The notes: generated from the sequence alone by a model not told the origin. A stretch of DNA of 64,000 nt from CAWDMC01 sp963803295 (GCA_963803295.1 CAWDMC010000005.1:186001-250000), one strand, 5' to 3'; shown: positions 50,167-59,660, counted from the first letter of the stretch. Translations and numbers: made by a program.

Positions 50167-51690
50167 TTACTGCTGCCCTCCTTCTTCCGGTTTTGGATTG
50201 ACCGGCTCGCCCGACTGGGCTTCCGTTTCTAATTCACCTTCCGCAGGCCCACCTTCGCTCGCCGGGGCTTCCGGCGTTCCCTCCGGCACGGCCTCGACAG
50301 ACTCCAGAGCCGGCTGCTCGGGCTCGATGCTCGCGTCCAAATCCAAATCCGCTTCAACTTCTTCCGGCGTCTCGCTCGCCGGAGCAGCAACGGCATCCTC
50401 GGGTTCCGGCGCGTTTTCGGCTGCGGACCCCTGCTCAAAATAATCCGTCACGACCTTGCGGATACGCTCGACGGTCTTCTCACCAATACCTTGGATCTGG
50501 GTTAATTCATCCGGCGTCATCGAGGCGAGTTGCTCGACCGTCTCCAGACCTTGATCGCGCAGCTTCCTCAACGTCTTTTCACCAAGGCCGGCGAGCTCTG
50601 TAATGGGAGCGCCACGGCGCGCCATGGCCGCCATCTGCGATTCGATCTCCTGACGCTTCTCTTCTTCGCTCTTGATATCGATGTGCCAACCCAGCAACTT
50701 CGCAGCCAGGCGTACGTTCTGCCCCTTCTTGCCTATGGCCAGTGACAACTGGGTGTCATCCACAATAACTTCCAGATGCTTATCTTCCGCATCGAGGATC
50801 GACACGTGGTTGATCTTGGCCGGACTAAGGGCGTTCGCTGCAAAGGTTACCGCGTCTTCGTTATACTCGATGATATCAATCTTTTCTCCGCGCAACTCGC
50901 GGATGATCGATTGAACGCGCATTCCTTTCATGCCCACGCAAGCGCCCACGCAGTCTACGTCAGAATCTTTCGAATAGACGGCCACTTTGCTGCGTTCGCC
51001 GGCCTCGCGGGCAATGGCCCGGATCACCACCGTGCCGTCGTAGATCTCTGGCACTTCCATCTCGAACAAGCGCTGCACCAGCATTCCATCGGCGCGGGAG
51101 ACCACCACCTGGGGCCCCCTGGCGGCCCGGTCTACCTCTTTAATCACCGCACGCAAACGATCACCTGCCTGATAGGTTTCCAACCGCAACTGCTCGCGCC
51201 GGGGCATACGGCCTTCAGCGCGTCCGAGATCCACGATCACCTCGGGACCTTCGATTCGTTTCACGGTGCAGTTCACCAGCTCTCCCACCCGGGTGCTGTA
51301 TTCGGAGTAGACGGTATCGCGCTCCGCCTCCCGCACTTTTTGGAAAATCACCTGTTTGGCGGTCTGGGCGGCGATGCGGCCGAGAACCTCGGTCGCTTTC
51401 GGGACGAGGACTTCCCCTTCCAGTTCCACGTCCGGCTTGTACTTGCGCGCCTGTTCGACGGTGAGCTCATGATCCGGATCGGTGACCTGGGCCACGACTT
51501 TTTTCGCTGCAAAGACCTCCACCACCCCGGTTTCCATGTTGAAATGGGATTGCAGGTCTTCGTTGCTCTTATAGTATTTTCGCGTGGCCACGAGAATGGC
51601 GTCTTCCACGGCCGAAATGATGATCTGGGCGTCGATGCCCTTCTCGCGGCTGAGCGCGTCGATGGTCTGATAAAGCAAGCTTTGCGTCAT
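50167..51690 (-). CDS. nusA: transcription termination/antitermination factor NusA
   Basis: 507 residues. N-terminal RNAP-binding domain, then S1 (EVIVDLGRAEGRMPRREQ), KH1 and KH2 (VGACVGMKGMRVQSIIRELRGEK split; SLAIGKKGQNVRLAAKLLGW). After these come helix-hairpin-helix repeats (LAGLGEKTLRKLRDQGLETV, IQGIGEKTVERIRKVV) and an acidic Pro/Glu-rich tail of about 80 residues. NusA controls pausing, termination and antitermination. Between rimP (170 bp) and infB. May act on the attenuator in its own operon leader. Confidence 0.96.
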   Translation of the reverse strand: MTQSLLYQTIDALSREKGIDAQIIISAVEDAILVATRKYYKSNEDLQSHFNMETGVVEVFAAKKVVAQVTDPDHELTVEQARKYKPDVELEGEVLVPKATEVLGRIAAQTAKQVIFQKVREAERDTVYSEYSTRVGELVNCTVKRIEGPEVIVDLGRAEGRMPRREQLRLETYQAGDRLRAVIKEVDRAARGPQVVVSRADGMLVQRLFEMEVPEIYDGTVVIRAIAREAGERSKVAVYSKDSDVDCVGACVGMKGMRVQSIIRELRGEKIDIIEYNEDAVTFAANALSPAKINHVSILDAEDKHLEVIVDDTQLSLAIGKKGQNVRLAAKLLGWHIDIKSEEEKRQEIESQMAAMARRGAPITELAGLGEKTLRKLRDQGLETVEQLASMTPDELTQIQGIGEKTVERIRKVVTDYFEQGSAAENAPEPEDAVAAPASETPEEVEADLDLDASIEPEQPALESVEAVPEGTPEAPASEGGPAEGELETEAQSGEPVNPKPEEGGQQ

Positions 51691-51860
51691 AGCACCCTGT
51701 CGAGCAGAATTGTCGGAGTTTCCCTCTTACCTGAGCGCAGGTTTCGACCCGGCATCAGCTCTCGCGACGGTCTGATGGCAGTTCTACGCTGCCATTTTCT
51801 GGATTCTTGGGATCGGCGATCCGATGTCGCCGCCATAGGTCTTCACGTCTTCAAGATCGC

Positions 51861-52346
51861 TCAAATCTCCACAATAAGCTGGGCCTTGGTAATATTTTCG
51901 AGATCGACGTCTTTCACTTCACCTGCATCAAGCCGGCCCGAACGACGATCCGGCTCGAAGCGCACCCGGCCCGACTCAAAACCCGCCAACCTGCCCTCCA
52001 ACACTCTCTGATCGCTGTCAGGCAGCGGGTCCCGAAGCACCAAGCGAGCCCGGCGCCCCGCAAAGTGCTCGAAATCGCTCGCCTTCGAGATTTTGCGGTC
52101 AAGGCCCGGAGATGAGACTTCCAGCGTATACTTGCCCGGGAACGGATCCTCCACATCGAGGATGGCGCTGAGCTGCTCGCTGACGTTCTGGCAGTCGGCG
52201 TGTGACACACCCTCCGGCTTGTCGACATAGATCCGCAGCAGGGCATTCTTAGCCCCGCCCTTCATCTCTACGTCAACCCAGGTCATGCCCTCGGATTTGG
52301 CCACGCGTTCAGCAGCGGCCCGGATTCTCTCTAAATCCACAAGCAT
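51861..52346 (-). CDS. rimP: ribosome maturation factor RimP
   Basis: 161 residues from the ATG at 52346, the family start (VDLERIRAAAERVAKSEGM); the frame continues upstream without similarity. Conserved: VDVEMKGGAKNALLRIYVDKP, DCQNVSEQLSAILDVEDPF, YTLEVSSPGLDRKI, then the C-terminal SH3-like domain with LEGRLAGFESGRVRF and ITKAQLIVEI. RimP matures the 30S. First gene of the rimP-nusA-infB operon. The T tract of a terminator hairpin ends about 13 bases before its start codon, and no clear Shine-Dalgarno is seen. Confidence 0.94.
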   Translation of the reverse strand: MLVDLERIRAAAERVAKSEGMTWVDVEMKGGAKNALLRIYVDKPEGVSHADCQNVSEQLSAILDVEDPFPGKYTLEVSSPGLDRKISKASDFEHFAGRRARLVLRDPLPDSDQRVLEGRLAGFESGRVRFEPDRRSGRLDAGEVKDVDLENITKAQLIVEI

Positions 52347-52358
52347 GTCGTAACCAAC

Positions 52359-52381
52359 AAAAAAGTGGGCTTTCGCCCACT
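52359..52381 (-). terminator. intrinsic terminator in the rimP leader (attenuator)
   Basis: On the minus strand AGTGGGC (52381-52375), loop GAAA, GCCCACT (52370-52364), then a T run of five to six (52364-52359). It lies between the rimP promoter (52545-52573) and the rimP start (52346), so it can only affect the rimP transcript or readthrough from upstream. Confidence 0.75.
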
Positions 52382-52544
52382 CACTGCACTCGACAATCTC
52401 AGTATAGCCCCGGCAGGCGAGATTTACAACCCAAGGGCAGTCCGCACTCCTCACGCTTCGCCGCGCGCGTATTCGGGCAATACCCCGACCGATGGGCTCA
52501 AGTGGTCGGAAAACCCACGGTCGCCGCTTGCGCCAGGAACCTCT

Positions 52545-52573
52545 ACTATAATCGGTTATCAGCGGACCGTCAA
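52545..52573 (-). promoter_or_regulatory. rimP-nusA-infB operon promoter
   Basis: TTGACG (52568-52573), 17-base spacer, TATAGT (52545-52550) on the minus strand. The start would be near 52538, giving a leader of about 190 nt before rimP. The leader contains a further inverted repeat, ACCGTGGG with CCCATCGGT. Confidence 0.65.
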
Positions 52574-52662
52574 GCGCGGCGCCACAGCCCAATAGAGGCA
52601 GCACAGCGGCGATCCGCGACAGGCAAATGGATTGCGCTCTGCGTCGGACGGATGCGCGCTTG

Positions 52663-53673
52663 TCAACGGACGACAGTGGGGGTGGGCACGAATGAGAAGA
52701 CCAGCATTACGATCGCTGTCACGGCCAGCGCTTTCCGGCCGCGTCCCAGCTGCCCGTACGGATCCATTAAAGATGGGTGCCGCAACCCCAACAGAAGCAG
52801 CACTCCGGCCCAGACCAACCAGCCTTGCCAACAAAAAATCCCCAGCGGAACCAAGCTCAAGAGGGCCATTAGCGAGAAGAGCTTGTGCCGTTTTCCAAAC
52901 ACCGCATAGAGGATATGCCCACCATCTAGCTGACCAATTGGCAGCAGATTCAACGCCGTGGCCAGGAGTCCTACGCACGCTGCACAGCCTACAGGACCGA
53001 GCAGCAGGCGCGCGGGAGCGATTTCCGGCCTGAGCAAGCGGGCAAACAGAGTCAACGCCAGCGGGCTGCCGAGCATGAAGGAGTTCTCCGTTGAGGGCAG
53101 GGCTCCGATGACTCTCGCATCGAGAATCCCCCATACCAGGGTTGGGATTGCCAACACAAAACCAGCCAATGGGCCCGCGACACCCACATCAAAGAGCGCC
53201 TCCCTGGTCGGGATCAAGGACCGGATGCGAATGAAAGCCCCCATCGTCCCGATGAGGGTTGGGGCCGGAATGAAGTAGGGGTAAGTTGCCTCAAGGCGAT
53301 AATAACGGCAAGTCAGATAGTGTCCCATCTCGTGTGCTAGCAGGATGGCAAGCAAGGCAAAGGAGAAGGGCACACCGCTGAGCAGCCCTGCCGGATGCCG
53401 CCATAGCTGCTGGAAAAAGGCGCCCGAGAGATCCAGGTCAAGCGCGGGAGATCCGCGACTATAGTTGAGAGCGATGTGCGTGCCCGCGACGAGAGTTGTG
53501 AGAATCGTAAGGCCAAGAAGCGCTAAGTGAAAGGCCAGAGAACGAGTGATCGCCCGGGCGGCTCGGACGAGGCGATAACGCCAGGTAGGAACTACCGGAG
53601 CAGCCGCCACACACGAATTGGGAAATTCGGGATGGAGATCCAGCTTAAGGTACGGGGGACGATCCATAGACAC
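52663..53673 (-). CDS. M50 (site-2 protease family) membrane metalloprotease
   Basis: 336 residues, ATG at 53673. Motifs: ILLAHEMGHYL near residue 112 (HExxH) and PIGQLDGGHILYAVFGKR near residue 246 (LDG). Six to seven membrane helices. The sequence context FIPAPTLIGTMGAFIRIRS matches the FtsH-linked/M50B group. It performs intramembrane proteolysis of unknown targets. The stop lies about 90 bp before the rimP promoter. Confidence 0.9.
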   Translation of the reverse strand: MSMDRPPYLKLDLHPEFPNSCVAAAPVVPTWRYRLVRAARAITRSLAFHLALLGLTILTTLVAGTHIALNYSRGSPALDLDLSGAFFQQLWRHPAGLLSGVPFSFALLAILLAHEMGHYLTCRYYRLEATYPYFIPAPTLIGTMGAFIRIRSLIPTREALFDVGVAGPLAGFVLAIPTLVWGILDARVIGALPSTENSFMLGSPLALTLFARLLRPEIAPARLLLGPVGCAACVGLLATALNLLPIGQLDGGHILYAVFGKRHKLFSLMALLSLVPLGIFCWQGWLVWAGVLLLLGLRHPSLMDPYGQLGRGRKALAVTAIVMLVFSFVPTPTVVR

Positions 53674-53751
53674 ATCTATTCTCCCGCACCTCGATCCGTC
53701 TGTAAACGTACTGGTTTGAAGCTGCCTGAGCCGAGGGCGTTTCGGGGAGAG

Positions 53752-54018
53752 CTAGAGTGACTGGAGCTCTTTGCCTGGCTTGAATCTGACAGCCTTGCCG
53801 GGCGGAATGCTCACTTCTTCGCCAGTTCGCGGATTCCGGCCGATCCCAGTTTTCCGAGGCTTTACGTTGAACACGCCGAATCCACGCAACTCAATCCGGT
53901 CTCCGCTCGCCAGCGCCCTCTTCATGGATTCGAAGACTGTCTCGACCGCGACTTCCGCCTTCGTCTTGGTCAGCCCCGTGCGATTGACGACTTCAGTGAT
54001 GATATCCAGCTTGATCAA
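53752..54018 (-). CDS. hup: HU/IHF-family DNA-bending protein
   Basis: 88 residues, ATG at 54018. Typical HU: LDIITEVVNRTGLTKTKAEVAVE, DRIELRGFGVFNVKPRKTGIGRNPRTGE (split) and VRFKPGKELQ. It forms dimers that bend DNA. Divergent from dcd over about 245 bases. A ribosome-site-like AGGAGGT precedes the start on the minus strand. Confidence 0.94.
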   Translation of the reverse strand: MIKLDIITEVVNRTGLTKTKAEVAVETVFESMKRALASGDRIELRGFGVFNVKPRKTGIGRNPRTGEEVSIPPGKAVRFKPGKELQSL

Positions 54019-54264
54019 GCTAACCTCCTGAAAACAGGACTCTATCGTAAGGAAGAGCTTTCCGCATTGTCAAGGCAATTTCTCTTGTACTATGATGCGG
54101 CACTTATGCCGACAGGACGGACGGCGGTGCCAAGCGACCTCGCCAACACCTGGTCTGCGTGTCTAGGGTAAGTCTTAGTTCGCTGGCTCGGTTCTTGCGA
54201 GCGTTAAGTCTATACTGTCCAGTTGCCCTTTTCCAGTTCGAACTTCGCCGTTGAGGTGCGACCT

Positions 54265-54819
54265 ATGTCCGTGAAAAACGATCGCTGGATTCGCCGAATG
54301 GTCGAAGAGCAGGATATGATAAACCCCTTTGCCGAAAACCAAGTGCGCGAGGGCGTGATCTCGTATGGCGTCTCCTCTTATGGCTACGATCTTAGAGTGG
54401 CCGACGAATTCAAGATCTTCACCAACGTCAACAGCACCACCGTTGATCCCAAGCACTTCGATGCTAAATCCTTCGTCGAGTTTCGCGGGCCGGTCTGCAT
54501 CGTGCCACCCAACTCTTTTGCCTTGGCGCGCTCGGTTGAGTATTTCAAGATCCCGCGCTCGGTACTTACCATCTGCGTCGGCAAATCCACCTATGCTCGT
54601 TGCGGCATCATCGTCAACGTGACGCCGCTCGAGCCCGAGTGGGAAGGCTTCGTGACCCTGGAGATCTCGAATACCACGCCATTACCCGCTCGCGTTTACT
54701 CGAATGAAGGGCTGTGCCAGATCGTGTTCTTCGAATCCGACGAACTCTGCCAGACATCCTACAAAGATAAGAAGGGCAAGTACCAGGCCCAACAAGGCAT
54801 CGTGCTGCCCAAGATCTGA
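54265..54819 (+). CDS. dcd: dCTP deaminase
   Basis: 184 residues from the ATG at 54265 with GAGGTG upstream; earlier in-frame ATG has no family similarity. Motifs: SSYGYDLRVADEF near residue 40, FALARSVEYFKIPRSV, CVGKSTYARCGIIVNVTPLEPEWEGF near residues 112-137 (split; catalytic Glu and Ser/Arg), and ARVYSNEGLCQIVFFES. It converts dCTP to dUTP for dTMP supply. Trimeric fold. Confidence 0.95.
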   Translation: MSVKNDRWIRRMVEEQDMINPFAENQVREGVISYGVSSYGYDLRVADEFKIFTNVNSTTVDPKHFDAKSFVEFRGPVCIVPPNSFALARSVEYFKIPRSVLTICVGKSTYARCGIIVNVTPLEPEWEGFVTLEISNTTPLPARVYSNEGLCQIVFFESDELCQTSYKDKKGKYQAQQGIVLPKI

Positions 54820-54868
54820 CGGCAAGTTCCACTTCATTCATCCAAGCTAGTCGGGTGCCAGGGATGTC

Positions 54869-56590
54869 ATGAAATCGTTCTGGGGTTTCCTGCTGCTCGC
54901 GCTGAGTACACTGACTCCGGCGGTCGCCGGAGATCCGAATCGCCAATCCCCAACGGCCGGACTCCACTTTGCGATATCCTTCCCGGTCGCGAGCAATGCC
55001 GAACCACTCGACGGCCGCCTTTTCCTGTTGATCTCGAAAGACCGGACGGATGAGCCGCGCTTCAAGATCAACGAACGCGCCGACTCCTCTCAGCAGATCT
55101 TTGGTGTGGATGTCGAGCGGTTCGAGCCCGGCCAACCCATCGTTATCGACGACTCGATTCTCGGTTATCCACTACCGAGCCTCAGCAAACTTCCGGCCGG
55201 GGAGTACTTCGTGCAAGCCGTATTCAACGTTTATACAAGGTTTCATCGTGCGGACGGCCATTCGCTCTTGTTGCCGGCGGATCGCGGCGAAGGCCAGGAG
55301 TGGCACAGCAAACCAGGAAACCTGTACTGCCAACCGGTGAGGATGCGCCTCGACTCCGCATCCCCCGGCCTGATTCGCATCAGTCTCAACCAGAAGATGC
55401 CAATGATCGATCCGCCCCGTGATACCCAGTATGTCAAGCACCTGCGCATCCAAAGCAAGTTGCTCAGCGATTTCTGGGGACAGCCGGTTGAGCTCGGCGC
55501 CACCGTCCTCCTGCCCGACGGCTTTGAGGCTCATCCGAATGCCCGCTATCCGCTGATGATTTACCACGGCCACTTCAGCCGCGATTTCGCGGCGCCCGTT
55601 GAGTTCCGAACCTCGCCTGCCGATCCAGGGGCGAAGGATGCCGAGCGCCAGCAGTATGGCTACAAGTTCTACCAGGATTGGATATCAGGCCGTCTGCCGC
55701 GGATGATCATTCTTTGCATTCAGCACACTAACCCGTACTACGACGACTCGTACGCGGTGAATTCGGCGAATCTCGGGCCTTACGGCGATGCTATCGTAAA
55801 GGAACTCCTCCCGGAGATCGAAGCGAAATTCCGGGCCGTCGGGCAGCCCTGGGCGCGCGTGCTCTACGGACCTTCAACTGGCGGTTGGGAAGCCATGGCC
55901 ATGCAGGTGTTCTATCCGGAGGTATTTAATGGCGCCTGGGTCTTCTGTCCGGATCCTATCGATTTCCGCGCCTTCCAACTTGTCAACATCTATGAGGATG
56001 AAAACGCCTTCTGGACCGAGGGCCCTTTCGGCAAAGTGCCTCGTCCCTTCATGCGAGAACCCAGCGGCGCCATTCATGCCACCGGCCAGAGCGAAACCCA
56101 ATATGAACTGGTTTTGGGCACGCACGGCCGCTCTGCGGAGCAACTGGACATCTGGCAGGCGGTGTTTAGTCCTGTCGGCGCGGACGGTTATCCTAAACCC
56201 ATCTGGGATCCCCTCACCGGGGTGATCGATCATGAGGTCGCGGGTTACTGGCGCGATCATTATGATCTGAGCTACATTCTGCGGCGCGATTGGAACACTC
56301 TGGGGCCCAAGCTCTTCGCCAAGCTACACTTCGCCGTGGGAGAAGCAGACAGCTACTACCTGAACAATGCCGTGCACCTCTTCCAGAATTTCGCTGACAG
56401 TCCGGCCAATCCTTACCCGGTCCACGATTTCGATTACGGACCGCGCCAGCCACACTGCTACACCGGGGATCCCAGCGTCCCGGTCGCGATCAGCCGCTAC
56501 ACCATCAATCAGCGCGTGATGCCAGTGATGGCCCGGTGGGTAGTCGAGACAGCGCCGAAGGGCGCTGACGTGACGAGCTGGAAGTACTAA
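54869..56590 (+). CDS. exported alpha/beta-hydrolase (esterase-like), unusually long
   Basis: 573 residues, ATG at 54869; signal peptide SFWGFLLLALSTLTPAVAG. N-terminal 200 residues are a beta-rich domain (VDVERFEPGQPIVIDD, LPAGEYFVQAVFNVYTR). The hydrolase core begins with TVLLPDGFEAHPNARYPLMI and has the nucleophile elbow GPSTGGWEAM near residue 333, plus late acidic and His candidates (QPHCYTGD). It resembles putative esterase/EstD-like enterochelin-esterase relatives. A periplasmic ester or amide hydrolase is likely; the substrate is unknown. Confidence 0.75.
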   Translation: MKSFWGFLLLALSTLTPAVAGDPNRQSPTAGLHFAISFPVASNAEPLDGRLFLLISKDRTDEPRFKINERADSSQQIFGVDVERFEPGQPIVIDDSILGYPLPSLSKLPAGEYFVQAVFNVYTRFHRADGHSLLLPADRGEGQEWHSKPGNLYCQPVRMRLDSASPGLIRISLNQKMPMIDPPRDTQYVKHLRIQSKLLSDFWGQPVELGATVLLPDGFEAHPNARYPLMIYHGHFSRDFAAPVEFRTSPADPGAKDAERQQYGYKFYQDWISGRLPRMIILCIQHTNPYYDDSYAVNSANLGPYGDAIVKELLPEIEAKFRAVGQPWARVLYGPSTGGWEAMAMQVFYPEVFNGAWVFCPDPIDFRAFQLVNIYEDENAFWTEGPFGKVPRPFMREPSGAIHATGQSETQYELVLGTHGRSAEQLDIWQAVFSPVGADGYPKPIWDPLTGVIDHEVAGYWRDHYDLSYILRRDWNTLGPKLFAKLHFAVGEADSYYLNNAVHLFQNFADSPANPYPVHDFDYGPRQPHCYTGDPSVPVAISRYTINQRVMPVMARWVVETAPKGADVTSWKY

Positions 56591-56634
56591 AGTACCGTTC
56601 TCGTCGCTTTGTCTCGGCCGATACTTTCTTCGAG

Positions 56635-57279
56635 ATGCAGTTCAAGCGCCCAAGCCGAGTTGCAATCGAGGATCTGCCTTCTGAATCTGTTCGGGCACAG
56701 ACTCCGCAACTCGACGCGGACTCAGGCCTGGAGCCGGGCTGGTGCCCGGTCTCGAAGACGGCGCTCGGCGCGTGGCTGGCCTTTTACGTCATTTTCCTCA
56801 TCTACGCGGCCTTCGATCGTACCGGCTTCCTGCTGATCGACTATGTGAACTTGCCGATCCACGAGGCCGGCCACCTGCTCTTCGGAATCCTCGCAAGGAA
56901 CGGACAGGTTGAGGGTCTCGCCGTAGCCACGGCCGTGGCCGGCGGCACGGCCCTGCAACTGGCCGTCCCCTTGCTCCTTGCTGTTTACTTCACTCACCAG
57001 CGCCATGCCACCGGCACAGCCTTCTGCAGTTTCTTCTTCTTTGAAAATTTCCTAAATATCGCCACCTATATGGCTGACGCCCGCTGCCAGCAACTCACGC
57101 TTGTGACCGTCGGCGATGGTGACAACGCGATCCACGACTGGTTCTACCTCTTCAGTCATATGCACGTTCTCGAGTACGACCAGCGGATCGCATCACTGGT
57201 TCGGCTACTCGCTTGGGTGGGCATGATGGGCACGGTGCTGTGGCTCATCAGGCGTGATGCGGCCAATCCAGAAGCCTAA
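56635..57279 (+). CDS. small polytopic membrane protein with HEAGH motif
   Basis: 214 residues. Four to five membrane helices, with NLPIHEAGHLLFG near residue 78 in a helix. HExxH occurs as in zinc metalloproteases of the M50 type, but the second LDG-type motif is not obvious. It follows the exported hydrolase by 44 bp on the same strand. It may be a reduced M50-like protease or an inactive relative. The role is unknown. Confidence 0.6.
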   Translation: MQFKRPSRVAIEDLPSESVRAQTPQLDADSGLEPGWCPVSKTALGAWLAFYVIFLIYAAFDRTGFLLIDYVNLPIHEAGHLLFGILARNGQVEGLAVATAVAGGTALQLAVPLLLAVYFTHQRHATGTAFCSFFFFENFLNIATYMADARCQQLTLVTVGDGDNAIHDWFYLFSHMHVLEYDQRIASLVRLLAWVGMMGTVLWLIRRDAANPEA

Positions 57280-57289
57280 TTACTGAGCA

Positions 57290-58942
57290 TTACAATTCTC
57301 CACGGCGGGCGGCCACAGTAATCCGATCGGCGGCGCGGTAGGCGAGCGCCTGAATGGTCATGGTGGGCTGACCGCGGCCGGAGGTCACAAAGCTGCTTCC
57401 GTCGCAGAGGAAGAGATTAAGCACGTCATGCGTGCGGTGGTCGGCACTGATCACCGATGACTTTGGATCGTTCCCCATGCGGCAGGTCCCCAGCAGATGC
57501 ACGGCACGCGTCTGCTCCTGGACGGGCCGCGCCCAGGTCTTGATCGCTGGGGTTGCGGCCAACAACTCAAGTGCGCGGTCCTGCAGGTACTTCACCGTCT
57601 TGAGGTCATCGGAGTGATCTTTGTAAGTCATACGCAGTGCAGGAAGTCCCCAATCGTCCTTCAACTCGGGGTCAAGCGAAAAGCTGTTGCCCTCGACAGG
57701 CAATGAGGTCGCGTGACACGACACAAACATGGAGCGCGAGAAGGATTCGGCCAGCCACTTCTTGTAAGCGGTGCCCCAACGCGGAACCTCGGGCGGCTGC
57801 GGACTGAGGGCAAACCAGATTGGACCTTGCCCAAAGCGCGCGTCCAGTCCCCCTCCACCATAAAAGCCCAGCGTAGGATCGATTTCGTAGAAATCATGGA
57901 GCACCCGGCTTACGGCGGCGCTCTTGTAGTCGTTGAGCGGCTGATCGAAACTGGCGAGGATGGTGCTGAAACCATTGATCATCAGATGCTTTCCCACCAA
58001 CCCGCTGGAATTGGCAAGCCCGTTGGGGAACTGTGGTGAACTGGACAGCAGGAGCAGGCGCGGCGTCTCGGCGCCGTTGGCGCTCAGGATTACAGCGCGA
58101 GCCTTCTGGAATTGCGGCTCGCGGCGCGTATCAAAATAGGCAACACCGGTCGCACGGCCCTGGCGATTAGTCTCAACCCGAAACGCGTAACTCCCGGTCC
58201 GGATCTCGCAGCGTCCGGTTTGTTGTGCCAAGGGAATGACGCTAGCGAGGGTACTGGACTTCGCCCCCACCTCACAGCCAAAACCGAGACAGCGCCCGCA
58301 ATGGATACAAGCCGCCCGGCCCCGGTAGGGTTGGGACAGAATCGCCATAGGGGCCGGGAAAGGATGCCAGCCCAGCTTCCACGCGGCGCGCTCGAAGATT
58401 ACTCCTGAGGATTTCACCGGTAGCGGCGGAAGCGGATAGGGTTTGGTACGCGGCGGATCAAATGGGCTGGCCCCCGCCAGACCCGAAACACCGATTTCCC
58501 ATTCTACCTTTGAGTAATAAGGCTCCATTTCGGCGTAGGTCAGCGGCCAGTCCGCGAACCCGGTGCCCGCGATCGGCCCGCGCCGGCTGCGCTCCACAAA
58601 ATCGATTTCGTGAAACCGCCAGTAATTGGCGGTAAAGTGCACCGTTCCTCCGCCCACGCAACATCCATAGATCGCCGAGAACTGCTTTTCGGCCTTATCT
58701 TGAGTAGTCTTCCGAAAGGTCTGGGGTCGCCGCTCGAAATTGTTAATCAAGGCATATTCCTGCCTCTCGGCAATTTCATCGTGCCCAAAATCGCTCGGGG
58801 GAATGAAGCGCCCCTGTTCCAACACCACGACCTGGAAGCCTGCGGTGGAAAGTTCCTTGGCGAGCACCCCTCCCGCTGCACCCGAACCTACGATGACGAA
58901 ATCTACTTTCTGCGACGGCTTGTAGGCGACCTGGAAGGGCAT
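57290..58942 (-). CDS. GMC-family FAD-dependent oxidoreductase
   Basis: 550 residues, ATG at 58942. FAD motif VDFVIVGSGAAGGVLAKELS near residue 15. The GMC core has CCVGGGTVHFTANYWRFHE, ARAVILSANGAETPRLLL, and the C-terminal LLGTCRMGNDP and RGQPTMTIQALAYRAAD with the active His/Asn region. A Cys-rich segment ACIHCGRCLGFGC near residue 220 is notable. It resembles the large subunit of gluconate-2/glucose dehydrogenase-like enzymes. The start codon directly abuts the stop of the Tat-signal subunit gene upstream. Confidence 0.9.
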   Translation of the reverse strand: MPFQVAYKPSQKVDFVIVGSGAAGGVLAKELSTAGFQVVVLEQGRFIPPSDFGHDEIAERQEYALINNFERRPQTFRKTTQDKAEKQFSAIYGCCVGGGTVHFTANYWRFHEIDFVERSRRGPIAGTGFADWPLTYAEMEPYYSKVEWEIGVSGLAGASPFDPPRTKPYPLPPLPVKSSGVIFERAAWKLGWHPFPAPMAILSQPYRGRAACIHCGRCLGFGCEVGAKSSTLASVIPLAQQTGRCEIRTGSYAFRVETNRQGRATGVAYFDTRREPQFQKARAVILSANGAETPRLLLLSSSPQFPNGLANSSGLVGKHLMINGFSTILASFDQPLNDYKSAAVSRVLHDFYEIDPTLGFYGGGGLDARFGQGPIWFALSPQPPEVPRWGTAYKKWLAESFSRSMFVSCHATSLPVEGNSFSLDPELKDDWGLPALRMTYKDHSDDLKTVKYLQDRALELLAATPAIKTWARPVQEQTRAVHLLGTCRMGNDPKSSVISADHRTHDVLNLFLCDGSSFVTSGRGQPTMTIQALAYRAADRITVAARRGEL

Positions 58943-59629
58943 CTAGGTGTTTCCCTTTTCCCTGGTCGGCGGCTGCCAGCCAGGATAGTCGCGGTCGTAA
59001 TAACCGAATGGTGGAGCGAAATCGGGGCTACTATCGAACCCAATGAGTTTCCACCCTATTTCGTCATGATTCCCGCTGCGCATGGGGTCCGCTAGAAAGC
59101 CCATGATGGTGTGGGTGCGAATTAGCTCGAAGAAAGGCTGCGCTTCCATCGCTTTGAGAACGATGTCCTGCTGGTCAGGAGCCGCTTGAGAGAATTTCTC
59201 AAGGTGCGAAAATATTTCGCGAGTCTTCGCTTCAAGAGCTCGCAGACCCTGCTGATAGTCATCGCGGCTGCCCGATGCGAAGGTGGCCAGGGCACGGTCG
59301 ATGAAGTAAATGGCTCCGGCTTCGTGGGCGCCCGGCGAATCATCGCTAGGAATAATGCGGCTCGCAACAGCATCCACTTCGGCGGCCTGGTCAGCAGTGA
59401 GCACTTCCGGCTTGGGTGGCGCAACGGCTTGGCGCGCGTGCGCAGCGTGCTCCGCCGCCGCCATCACTGCCGGCCAATGCACGGCGATCCAGGACGCGCT
59501 GACGCGCCACAAGCCTGTAGACAGGAATCTGCGGCGGTCTAATTCATTCCCAGGTTCAGAACGCACAACCTTGCCTCGACTAAGGGGTCCGGGTTCCACT
59601 AGTTTACTCGGAGAACCTTCGCGTTCCAA
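58943..59629 (-). CDS. gluconate 2-dehydrogenase subunit 3 family protein with Tat signal
   Basis: 228 residues. The N-terminal region has ELDRRRFLSTGLWRVSASWI, a twin-arginine signal preceded by about 30 residues. The mature part is typical of subunit 3: DAVASRIIPSDDSPGAHEAGAIYFID, LRALEAKTREIF, and the C-terminal MRSGNHDEIGWKLIGFDSSP (split). These small subunits carry the catalytic GMC subunit through Tat and give it a maturation partner. Zero-base gap to the GMC gene. Together they form a periplasmic sugar or alcohol dehydrogenase; the cytochrome subunit is not in the window. Confidence 0.85.
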   Translation of the reverse strand: MEREGSPSKLVEPGPLSRGKVVRSEPGNELDRRRFLSTGLWRVSASWIAVHWPAVMAAAEHAAHARQAVAPPKPEVLTADQAAEVDAVASRIIPSDDSPGAHEAGAIYFIDRALATFASGSRDDYQQGLRALEAKTREIFSHLEKFSQAAPDQQDIVLKAMEAQPFFELIRTHTIMGFLADPMRSGNHDEIGWKLIGFDSSPDFAPPFGYYDRDYPGWQPPTREKGNT

Positions 59630-59660
59630 GCGCTAACAAAGGCACAAAAGGCACACTGAT

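Noticed and set aside
50776..52011. Long plus-strand open frame opposite nusA
   Set aside because: Shadow of nusA and rimP; His/Phe-rich composition typical of antisense frames.
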